The notes below the pieces were generated by a model. The model worked only from the letters and a program-made list of their open reading frames with translations, was not told where the DNA came from and did not search any database. Below are positions 26,059 to 33,056 of a stretch of 64,000 bases of DNA, one piece after another. The number at the start of each line of letters is the position of its first letter. Within the stretch, counting starts at the first letter, position 1. The translations under genes were made by a program, and so were the position numbers. Source of the DNA: an uncultured Clostridia bacterium (GTDB lineage Bacteria > Bacillota > Clostridia > Lachnospirales > Lachnospiraceae); assembly GCA_947174885.1 (NCBI GenBank), contig CAMWKO010000002.1, positions 1 through 64,000 of the forward strand, written 5' to 3'.

Positions 26059-27452
26059 CCCTGTTCTCCTTTATTTCGATTGTTATAGCATTTTACATAT
26101 ACAAAATTAGCTTCATTATAAGTGCTATTTTCATAATCCTCACATAAAATTGCTTCTAACAGATCTTTTCCGCTATTTTCTGGTATTACTATATTTATAT
26201 TAAGCTTATCTGCCAGTTCATATAAGTGCATATCATCTAAAAAGACATCCTCTCCACTTCTAAGTACATTTCCCGGCAGCAAAAGCTTATCACCTAAATC
26301 GACATCCTTTAATTGTTTATATAAATCCTGACCTGTAATTAATCCTGATACTGTAATTGTTTCTCCAAAAAAGTCATTCCTGATAGTAATTACATTTACA
26401 TCTGTATTAGGGAATTTATCCCTGATTTTCTCTGATATATATGTCAAAAGACCACTGGCAAGCTTTCCTGTAGCCAATGTAATTTTTCTTTTTTTTAAAT
26501 CTGATGTTCTTTTATCAAGTGCTTCTTCAAATTCATCTTTTAGAAGTCTCATCATACCTACACCATTTTCAAGCTGAATATATCCGTCATATCGTTCTTC
26601 CTCCGGAAACTCCCTCTCCGCCATAATATACCATTCATCAGAAGCATGGATAAAATGCAATCCATACTGCTCATAAAAGCCCTGCTGAAAGCTCTCTATT
26701 GTGTCAATAACCATACAGGCATCTTCTTTATTGAAAGCTTCGAGCGAATACAAGCCATCTCTGTATTTTGTAAGTCCCGAAGGCACAACTGAAACACTTC
26801 TCATATGGGGCAGATACTTTGATAAGTCTTTAATGGTTCTTACAAGCTCGTCCTTGTCATTTACATTCTTACAAAGAACAACCTGTCCATTCATTTCAAT
26901 AAAATTTTCAGCAAGTATGTCTATTTTTTTTAACGCTTCACCTGCGAATCTATTATTAAGCATTTTACATCTAAGCTCCGGATTCGTTGTATGCACGGAA
27001 ATATTAATAGGACATAGATGATACCTTATAATTCTATTTATATCTTTATCCTTCATATTTGTAAGTGTAATATAGTTCCCCTGCAAAAATGATAGTCTTG
27101 AATCATCATCCTTAAAATACAGTGTTTCTCTCATTCCCTTTGGCATCTGGTCAATAAAGCAGAATATACATTTGTTGTAGCAGGATTTATAGTCATCCAT
27201 AAGCCCCTGTTCAAACTCAATACCTAAATCCTCTTCATAATCTTTATCAATTTCTAAAAGCCACTCCTCACCATTGATTTTTCTAATCAGTACCTCAATA
27301 TATTCATCATTTATCATATAATGATAGTCAAATACATCTTCTACTGCCTCTCCATTTATTTCAAGCAGATAATCCCCTGCCTCTATTTCCAGTTCCTCGG
27401 CAATAGATCCTGCCAAAACACTTTTTATCAAATGACCATTATTTTTAGTCAT
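26055..27452 (-). CDS. DUF512 / PDZ-radical SAM family protein
   Basis: 465 residues. An N-terminal PDZ-like segment (IEAGDYLLEINGEAVEDVFD) is followed by a radical-SAM-type cluster motif CYNKCIFCFIDQMPKG at about 93-108 and then the DUF512 domain with CVLLPG-like LLLPGNVLRSGEDVFLDD. It is usually found directly before der in Clostridia, as here. The reaction is unknown. GGAAAGG precedes the ATG. Confidence 0.88.
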   Translation of the reverse strand: MTKNNGHLIKSVLAGSIAEELEIEAGDYLLEINGEAVEDVFDYHYMINDEYIEVLIRKINGEEWLLEIDKDYEEDLGIEFEQGLMDDYKSCYNKCIFCFIDQMPKGMRETLYFKDDDSRLSFLQGNYITLTNMKDKDINRIIRYHLCPINISVHTTNPELRCKMLNNRFAGEALKKIDILAENFIEMNGQVVLCKNVNDKDELVRTIKDLSKYLPHMRSVSVVPSGLTKYRDGLYSLEAFNKEDACMVIDTIESFQQGFYEQYGLHFIHASDEWYIMAEREFPEEERYDGYIQLENGVGMMRLLKDEFEEALDKRTSDLKKRKITLATGKLASGLLTYISEKIRDKFPNTDVNVITIRNDFFGETITVSGLITGQDLYKQLKDVDLGDKLLLPGNVLRSGEDVFLDDMHLYELADKLNINIVIPENSGKDLLEAILCEDYENSTYNEANFVYVKCYNNRNKGEQG

Positions 27453-27565
27453 ATTAATACCTTTCCAACTGATAATATAAATTTAAAAGCATATAATTAA
27501 CACTTATATATCTTAGAAGTTAAATAATATATCCAGCTAAAGTTTAGTCTAAATAATTTACTTTT

Positions 27566-28747
27566 CTATTTAATATTAATTTTATAATATTCATCTACTA
27601 ATGCTTTAATTCTCTCAGTCGGAGATAATACAGCGTTCGTAGATCTGTCTTCATTTAATGTATCTATAATAATAGCCAGATATCTGCTCATATCAGCCTC
27701 TAAATAATAAGGTCTGCTAAGCAATTCAGGATTTCTGTAAGTAAGATTTGTAGTAATAACATAATTAAAATATCCATTTTTATAGTATTCATCAAACTTT
27801 TCCAGACCATCCGTAAACAATCCAAAGGTAGTACATATAAATACTTTTCTGGCTTTTTTATCTTTAATCTTTTTAGCAACATCGAGCATACTTTCACCGG
27901 AAGAAATCATGTCATCAACAATAATAACATCCTTTCCCTCTACATTAGTGCCTAAAAACTCATGTGCTACTATAGGATTTTTTCCGTTTACAATAGTAGA
28001 ATAATCCCTACGTTTATAGAACATACCCATATCTACACCTAATACATTGGCAAAATAAACTGCTCTTCCCATAGCACCTTCGTCAGGACTTATTATCATT
28101 AAATTTTCATTATCTATTTTTAATGTATTATCCACATTCAGGATAGCTCTTATAAACTGATAAGGTGGCATATAATTATCAAATCCGCGAAGTGGTATTG
28201 AATTTACAACTCTTGGGTCATGTGCATCAAAAGTAATAATATTAGCAACACCCATTTTTGTAATTTCCTGTAATCCTAAAGCACAATCCAGAGATTCCCT
28301 TCTATTTCTCTTATGCTGTCTGCCTTCATAAAGGAATGGCATAATAACATTTACTCTTTTAGCCGCTGCTACAGAAGTAGAAATAATTCTTTTCAAATCC
28401 TGAAAATGGTCATCAGGTGACATATGATTAATGTGTCCGCATACCTTATACGTTAAGCTATAGTTGCTTACATCTACCATTGCAAATATATCATCACCTC
28501 TTACAGATTCACTAATTACACCTTTAGCTTCTCCTGAACCAAATCTTGGACATTTACAATCCAACAGATAAGAATCACAGTTATAGCCCTTAAATTCTAT
28601 AGGTGCATTACTTTCTATATTTCTTGCCTTTCTTATATCTACTATATGACTGTCTACAAGCCTTGCCAAATCCATACAGCCTTCTAATGCTGCAATTTTA
28701 AGAGGTGCAACCGGTATTGTAACATTTGAAACATTTTTATCTGACAT
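27566..28747 (-). CDS. prs: Ribose-phosphate pyrophosphokinase
   Basis: 393 residues, longer than the 310-320 of typical PrsA but like the clostridial extended class. It has two phosphoribosyltransferase-type domains; NVIMPFLYEGRQHKRNRRES is in the catalytic flexible-loop region, FDAHDPRVVNS follows, and the PRPP/ribose-5-P loop is DVIIVDDMISSGESML. It makes PRPP for nucleotide, histidine and tryptophan synthesis. GGAGG precedes the ATG. It appears to be a single gene with its own promoter. Confidence 0.93.
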   Translation of the reverse strand: MSDKNVSNVTIPVAPLKIAALEGCMDLARLVDSHIVDIRKARNIESNAPIEFKGYNCDSYLLDCKCPRFGSGEAKGVISESVRGDDIFAMVDVSNYSLTYKVCGHINHMSPDDHFQDLKRIISTSVAAAKRVNVIMPFLYEGRQHKRNRRESLDCALGLQEITKMGVANIITFDAHDPRVVNSIPLRGFDNYMPPYQFIRAILNVDNTLKIDNENLMIISPDEGAMGRAVYFANVLGVDMGMFYKRRDYSTIVNGKNPIVAHEFLGTNVEGKDVIIVDDMISSGESMLDVAKKIKDKKARKVFICTTFGLFTDGLEKFDEYYKNGYFNYVITTNLTYRNPELLSRPYYLEADMSRYLAIIIDTLNEDRSTNAVLSPTERIKALVDEYYKINIK

Positions 28748-28810
28748 CTTATCCTCCGTTCTATCTATTAAGATAATATATAAATACGTAAGATTTTATG
28801 TACCACTTTC

Positions 28811-28840
28811 ATAATAGTACGTTTATACACTTTTTGTAAA
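28811..28840 (-). promoter_or_regulatory. Candidate promoter for prs
   Basis: On the minus strand TTTACA (28835-28840), 18 bases and TATTAT (28811-28816). It lies about 60 bases before the prs ATG, inside a 518-base gap to the DUF378 gene that also holds a MITE-like palindrome. Confidence 0.4.
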
Positions 28841-28923
28841 CGCTATCTTAATATCTATACAAAACTATAATAATCCAAATAATTTATATCATTATGAAAG
28901 AAGATAGTCAAGTAAAGAATATG

Positions 28924-29108
28924 TTAGAGTTTCCGTATTTTTTATTTTTAGTTTCAAAAAGTCTTCTTGCCAAAGGCAACATAGACATCTTGCACAAAAA
29001 GTTGCAGATGAAAGTGAACCTTCATCTGCAACTTTTTGTGCAAGATGCTTACATCATTATGATGATGTAAGCTTTTTGAAGCTAAAAATAAAAAATACGG
29101 AAACTCAA
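28924..29108. mobile_element. MITE-like multi-stem palindrome with flanking direct repeats
   Basis: The outer inverted repeats of 36 bp (28927-28962 and 29071-29106) begin GAGTTTCCGTATTTTTTATT and differ at two positions. Inside are three more stems: a small one around TTGCC-aaa-GGCAA (28967-28979), a perfect 27-bp stem (28986-29012 with 29021-29047), and a 10-bp stem CTTACATCAT (29048-29057 with 29062-29071). The element is flanked by AAAGAATATG at 28914-28923 and again at 29109-29118, like a target-site duplication. It has no coding capacity. Confidence 0.65.
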
Positions 29109-29199
29109 AAAGAATATGATATTATTAGTTTTTCAATATTTTTATTTTGTAAAAAAATTACATAATATTTTTAACCATTTTGCCAAAACTAAAACTAAG

Positions 29200-29233
29200 A
29201 TGTCAGATAGATATCCATACTCTATCCTGACAT
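29200..29233. terminator. Hairpin upstream of the DUF378 gene
   Basis: An 11-bp stem with one bulge (29200-29210 / 29222-29233). On the minus strand it is followed by CTTAGTTTTAGTTTT, so it could be a back-up terminator for transcription coming from mgsA. On the plus strand it would lie in the 5' leader of the DUF378 gene. The loop-side sequence CCATACTCTAT is shared with the lysA terminator. Confidence 0.4.
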
Positions 29234-29265
29234 TTCAAAAAGTCACATTTTATAAGGAGGACATT

Positions 29266-29478
29266 ATGAACACTAAGGGTTTAGATTACACAATATTAAC
29301 CATTGTTATTATTGGTGCTATCAACTGGGGATTAATTGGATTTTTCAGATTAAATCTAATTACACTCCTTTTTGGTGAAATGACAATAATCTCTCGTGTA
29401 ATTTATGCAGTTGTTGGATTATGCGGATTATACTTAGTAAGTCTTTACGGTCGTGTCGCCACCTCCATGGGAGAATAG
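29266..29478 (+). CDS. DUF378 small membrane protein (YuzA-like)
   Basis: 70 residues with two transmembrane helices. LDYTILTIVIIGAINWGLIG and the later ISRVIYAVVGLCGLYLV are the DUF378 signature. The start is fixed by AAGGAGG five bases before the ATG at 29266; an open frame runs further upstream but has no ribosome site. It is the second of the two plus-strand genes, between the MITE-like element and a shared terminator. The function is unknown. Confidence 0.88.
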   Translation: MNTKGLDYTILTIVIIGAINWGLIGFFRLNLITLLFGEMTIISRVIYAVVGLCGLYLVSLYGRVATSMGE

Positions 29479-29486
29479 CAACGGAA

Positions 29487-29522
29487 ATATAAAAAGGATA
29501 GAAATTAAACCAATTTCTATCC
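29487..29522 (-). terminator. Terminator between mgsA and the DUF378 gene
   Basis: A perfect 11-bp stem GGATAGAAATT (29496-29506) / AATTTCTATCC (29512-29522). The minus strand continues TTTTTATATTT, ending the min-rodA-mgsA operon. It can also slow plus-strand transcription from the DUF378 gene, whose stop is 17 bases before the stem. Confidence 0.85.
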
Positions 29523-29533
29523 TGTAATACATA

Positions 29534-29929
29534 TTATTTGTATATTTCTCTCCAAGCCAAATCACCTCTATCCAGTGCTAAAATCAATACCTCTGCTGTA
29601 GCAATATTAGTTGCAAATGGTATATTATGCTCATCACACAGCTTAAAAATATTAGTTATATCAGGCTCGTGTTTTTGCTTTGTAAGAGGATCTCTCATAA
29701 AAATAATCATGTCCATATCATTATTTTCAATAAGTGTACATAACTGAGTTTCACCACCTAAATGTCCCGCCAAAAACTTGTGAACACTTAGGCCCGTAGC
29801 TTCTTCAACCATTCTTCCTGTAGTGCCTGTTGCATAAATATTGTGCTTTGAAAGAATTCCTCTATAGGCTATGCAGAAATCCTGAAGCAACGTTTTTTTT
29901 GAATTATGTGCAATTAATCCTATGTTCAT
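29534..29929 (-). CDS. mgsA: Methylglyoxal synthase
   Basis: 131 residues from MNIGLIAHNSKK. It has the phosphate site ATGTTGRMVEEATGL, LAGHLGGETQL and the catalytic Asp in MDMIIFMRDPLT. It turns dihydroxyacetone phosphate into methylglyoxal as an overflow bypass of glycolysis. It is the last gene of the min-rodA operon, a conserved Firmicute position. I chose the ATG at 29929 (AGGAGG five bases upstream) over a GTG two codons earlier. Confidence 0.95.
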   Translation of the reverse strand: MNIGLIAHNSKKTLLQDFCIAYRGILSKHNIYATGTTGRMVEEATGLSVHKFLAGHLGGETQLCTLIENNDMDMIIFMRDPLTKQKHEPDITNIFKLCDEHNIPFATNIATAEVLILALDRGDLAWREIYK

Positions 29930-29948
29930 GAACACCTCCTAAATCCCA

Positions 29949-31097
29949 TCATATAAGTTTTTTATGATGTAGTCCCACATTGAACACAAATCCCATTCCA
30001 ATCATCAGACTAAGCAAAGAACTTAATCCATAGCTTACAAACGGTAATGGTAAACCTGTATTAGGTAAAAGTCTAGTTGCAACACCCATATTTACAAATG
30101 CCTGAAATGCAATCAATCCACCTATACCACAGCAAATAAGCCGTCCTGTCAAATCCGGTGCATGTGCCGCCGTATAAAAGCATTCATAAGTAATAAGTGC
30201 TATAAGTATAATAACTGTAACAGTACCTACAAAGCCCAGTTCTTCTCCAACTATTGTAAATATAAAGTCTGTTTGAGGTTCTAATATATAGTTACCATTC
30301 TTAACACTGTCTGCACTATCATTATTTAAACCCTTTCCCCATAAACCACCAGAACCTATTGCCATAAGCGAATTATCCTGCTGATAATTAATTCTTTCTG
30401 CTATTTCATTATCAGCCTCATAAAAACCAATAAGTCTGTTATACTGATATGTATCCAGTATAGTCTGATTCGGCTGCAACAGCAAATATAATAAAATCAA
30501 TGCTGCCGGTATGGCTGCTGCAAATACACCCGCTATAATCTTGTAGCTAATTCCTGCTATATACATTATTACACAAAATATAAATATTATAACAATACTT
30601 GTAGATAAATCCGGCTGTTTATATATCAGTACTAAAGGAATCGCAAATAAAATCACTGATAAAGCAATAATCTTAAAGGTATTTATCTTATCCTTATACT
30701 TCATCAGAAATCTTGCAAAAAACAGTATCATAAAAATCTTTGCAAATTCAGAAGGTTGTATCTGTATACCTTTAAACTCTATCCAACGTTGTGCACCCAT
30801 ATGATTAGCACCCACGAGTTTTACAAGCAGTAATAATAACAGATTGCCAAGATAAATAAGCCAGTAAAACTTTAATATAAAGTTATAGTCAATTAAAGCT
30901 ATAACAATCATAACTACACTTCCTACAGCAAGACCTAATATCTGTTTCTTTTCAAAGGTAGTTGATGTAGTTGCAGATGCTATTACATTAACACCTAAGA
31001 TATTAATGGCACCAAGCCATATAAGCAGTCTGAAATTGAAATATCTAAGCTGATATGTTTTTAATTTTTCTACAATTTTCTTATAAAAATTAGACAT
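29949..31097 (-). CDS. rodA: Rod-shape determining protein RodA (SEDS glycosyltransferase)
   Basis: About 382 residues, ten predicted transmembrane helices. SEDS hallmarks are WIEFKGIQIQPSEFAKIF, KQPDLSTSIVI, FIFTIVGEELGFVG and the closing GLPLPFVSYGLSSLLSLMIG. It polymerises lipid II during elongation together with PBP2 (mrdA, same region). The ATG at 31097 is favoured because GGAG lies just upstream; a GTG two codons before it overlaps that site. Confidence 0.93.
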   Translation of the reverse strand: MSNFYKKIVEKLKTYQLRYFNFRLLIWLGAINILGVNVIASATTSTTFEKKQILGLAVGSVVMIVIALIDYNFILKFYWLIYLGNLLLLLLVKLVGANHMGAQRWIEFKGIQIQPSEFAKIFMILFFARFLMKYKDKINTFKIIALSVILFAIPLVLIYKQPDLSTSIVIIFIFCVIMYIAGISYKIIAGVFAAAIPAALILLYLLLQPNQTILDTYQYNRLIGFYEADNEIAERINYQQDNSLMAIGSGGLWGKGLNNDSADSVKNGNYILEPQTDFIFTIVGEELGFVGTVTVIILIALITYECFYTAAHAPDLTGRLICCGIGGLIAFQAFVNMGVATRLLPNTGLPLPFVSYGLSSLLSLMIGMGFVFNVGLHHKKLI

Positions 31098-31114
31098 CTT
31101 CACTCCAATAGATA

Positions 31115-31387
31115 CTAAGAGTTATGTTTAACTTCCTTAATAGGAATATTTGCAATTAATGCAGGAACGTTACCATTTGAACCATCTGATTCTGTCTGTG
31201 TAATCTGGATATCAAGTCCTTCAGAATCTATTTCCATATACTTTGCAATAACATTAATTATATCATTCTTAATCATTTCCATTATTTCAGGAGAACAATT
31301 AGCCCTGTCTGAAACTAATAATAATTTAAGCCTGTCTTTAGCTACATTTCCTGAAGATTTCTTTTTAAATAAGTCAAAAACGCCCAT
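31115..31387 (-). CDS. minE: Cell division topological specificity factor MinE
   Basis: 90 residues, typical. The N-terminal LFKKKSSGNVAKDRLKLLLV is the MinD-interacting/membrane-targeting part, followed by SPEIMEMIKNDIINVIAKYM. MinE drives MinD ATP hydrolysis and pole-to-pole oscillation. Presence of MinE rather than DivIVA/MinJ control is common in Clostridia. It sits nine bases after minD with AGGAGG across the minD stop. Confidence 0.95.
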   Translation of the reverse strand: MGVFDLFKKKSSGNVAKDRLKLLLVSDRANCSPEIMEMIKNDIINVIAKYMEIDSEGLDIQITQTESDGSNGNVPALIANIPIKEVKHNS

Positions 31388-31396
31388 CTCTACCTC

Positions 31397-32188
31397 CTAA
31401 TTCTTCTTAAAAAGCTTTCCTATTTTTGCAAAGAAACCATTACTACCTGCCAAATCAAGCATAGGAACTTCTTCACCAATAATCCTTTTACAAATATTCA
31501 TATAAGCCTGTCCTGGTAATGTATTATTGCCAACTAACGGCTCACCCTGATTTGTAGCTATAACAATATTTTCATCATCCGGTACTGCACCAATTAAATC
31601 AATAGCAAGGATTTCCAAAACATCTTCAATAGACATCATGTCACCTTTTTTTACCATATCCATGCGGATTCTGTTTACTATTAAATCAATTTTTTTCATC
31701 TCATTAGCTTCTAATAGTCCTATAATTCTATCAGCATCCCTGATAGCTGAAACCTCCGGTGTTGTTACAATTAATGCTCTGTCTGCACCGGCTATAGCAT
31801 TCTTAAAGCCCTGCTCAATACCTGCTGGGCAATCAAGAATTATGTAATCAAACTCTTCTTTCAGCTCCTCTACAAGCTTTTTCATCTGTTCAGGGGTAAC
31901 ACTTGTCTTATCTCTTGTCTGTGCAGAAGGTAATAAATAAAGATTGGGATATCTCTTATCCTTAATCATAGCCTGTTTTGCACGGCAGTTACCCTCAACT
32001 ACATCTACAAGATTATATACTATGCGATTTTCCAGTCCCATAACAACATCAAGGTTTCTAAGTCCTATATCTGTATCAATTAGTACAACTTTCTTATCTA
32101 ATTTTGCAAGACCCGTACCTACATTTGCAGATGTAGTAGTCTTTCCAACACCGCCTTTTCCCGATGTTACTACGATTACTTCGCTCAT
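31397..32188 (-). CDS. minD: Septum site-determining ATPase MinD
   Basis: 263 residues from MSEVIVVTSGKGGVGKTTTS. The deviant Walker A KGGVGKTT, DTDIGLRNLD and DCPAGIEQGF are the ParA/MinD motifs, and the C-terminal GFFAKIGKLFKKN is the amphipathic membrane helix. It recruits MinC to the membrane to block polar septa. The ATG at 32188 is set by GGAGG; four extra upstream residues would lack a site. Confidence 0.97.
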   Translation of the reverse strand: MSEVIVVTSGKGGVGKTTTSANVGTGLAKLDKKVVLIDTDIGLRNLDVVMGLENRIVYNLVDVVEGNCRAKQAMIKDKRYPNLYLLPSAQTRDKTSVTPEQMKKLVEELKEEFDYIILDCPAGIEQGFKNAIAGADRALIVTTPEVSAIRDADRIIGLLEANEMKKIDLIVNRIRMDMVKKGDMMSIEDVLEILAIDLIGAVPDDENIVIATNQGEPLVGNNTLPGQAYMNICKRIIGEEVPMLDLAGSNGFFAKIGKLFKKN

Positions 32189-32226
32189 AAATTCCTCCAT
32201 CCTTGCATTGACGCAAACACAATATA

Positions 32227-32904
32227 TTATAATTTTATATCTTTACGAACCTCTTTTGAAAAAGATTCAATATAAATATTGCCATCTTCTACATAAGCAA
32301 TTTTTGTTTCAGGCTTACTATGCTTTTTAGGCTTATCACCGCTTCTGGCAATAATATCACCTATTCTAATCTGAGAAGGCCACATATCAAGCGCCACAAC
32401 AAAAGCTGCTTCATCACCTGAAAGTCCGGCGTATACTGTACCCTTCAAAGAACCTAAAACTACAACATTCCCCCCTGATAATATCTTGGCACCGGGATTT
32501 ACATCTCCTAATATTACAACACTGGATTCACTTTCAAGTACTTGTCCACTACGCAATGTACCCCTGTAAAACTGCCCGCCGGTAACATTAGCAATCATGG
32601 CTTCCGTACTGATTTCTGGCTTTGTTTCAATAGCATTCTTAAACTCTTCTTTTCTTTCATCATCTACTATACAGACAATGTTTAAATCTGAGTTTTCTGA
32701 TATAATCTCAATAATCTGCTGTTTCTCATCATCTGAAAGTCTTTTACCTTCAAATGAAATGGCACTTGAAGCATTTTTAAAAAATTTTGAAGCTTCTTTA
32801 ATTTTATCTGCTATTTCTATTTTAATATCCTCAATTAGGGCATCTTCTTTTATAGACAGGACAATACCATATTTATTGCCTTTAACCACAACTGAATTTT
32901 TCAT
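32227..32904 (-). CDS. minC: Septum formation inhibitor MinC
   Basis: 225 residues. A short N-terminal FtsZ-interacting domain is followed by the C-terminal beta-helix with GQFYRGTLRSGQVLESESSV, LGDVNPGAKILSGGNVVVLG and PSQIRIGDIIAR, the MinD-binding part. I chose the second ATG (32904) since GGG is placed well before it; the first (32913) abuts the site. First gene of minCDE-rodA-mgsA, with a strong promoter. Confidence 0.93.
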   Translation of the reverse strand: MKNSVVVKGNKYGIVLSIKEDALIEDIKIEIADKIKEASKFFKNASSAISFEGKRLSDDEKQQIIEIISENSDLNIVCIVDDERKEEFKNAIETKPEISTEAMIANVTGGQFYRGTLRSGQVLESESSVVILGDVNPGAKILSGGNVVVLGSLKGTVYAGLSGDEAAFVVALDMWPSQIRIGDIIARSGDKPKKHSKPETKIAYVEDGNIYIESFSKEVRKDIKL

Positions 32905-32927
32905 GTTTTTCATCCCTTTCTTAAGAT

Positions 32928-32956
32928 ATTTTACGAGAAAAATCTTAATGTGTCAA
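32928..32956 (-). promoter_or_regulatory. Sigma-A promoter of minCDE-rodA-mgsA
   Basis: TTGACA (32951-32956), 17 bases and TAAAAT (32928-32933) on the minus strand. The -35 is a perfect match. A small TTAGCA/TGCTAA hairpin lies just upstream at 32963-32979. Confidence 0.85.
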
Positions 32957-32981
32957 ACTTTATTAGCAAAATATGCTAATT

Positions 32982-33049
32982 CCTAGATTTCCGTATTTCC
33001 GGATTCAATAAGATCCTGCTGTATCTAAAATAGAAAATATGGAAATTCA
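32982..33049. repeat. Imperfect palindrome after mrdA
   Basis: GATTTCCGTATTT near 32986 faces AAAATATGGAAATTC near 33045 as an imperfect inverted repeat, with an inner GGAT/ATCC stem. The ends resemble the GAGTTTCCGTATTTTT termini of the 28924-29108 element, so this may be a decayed short relative. It could also act as a leaky terminator between mrdA and minC. Confidence 0.4.
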
Positions 33050-33056
33050 AATTATA

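Noticed and set aside
28748-28923. Possible riboswitch upstream of prs
   Set aside because: No conserved purine or PRPP-type core could be recognised; only a candidate promoter and AT-rich sequence are visible.
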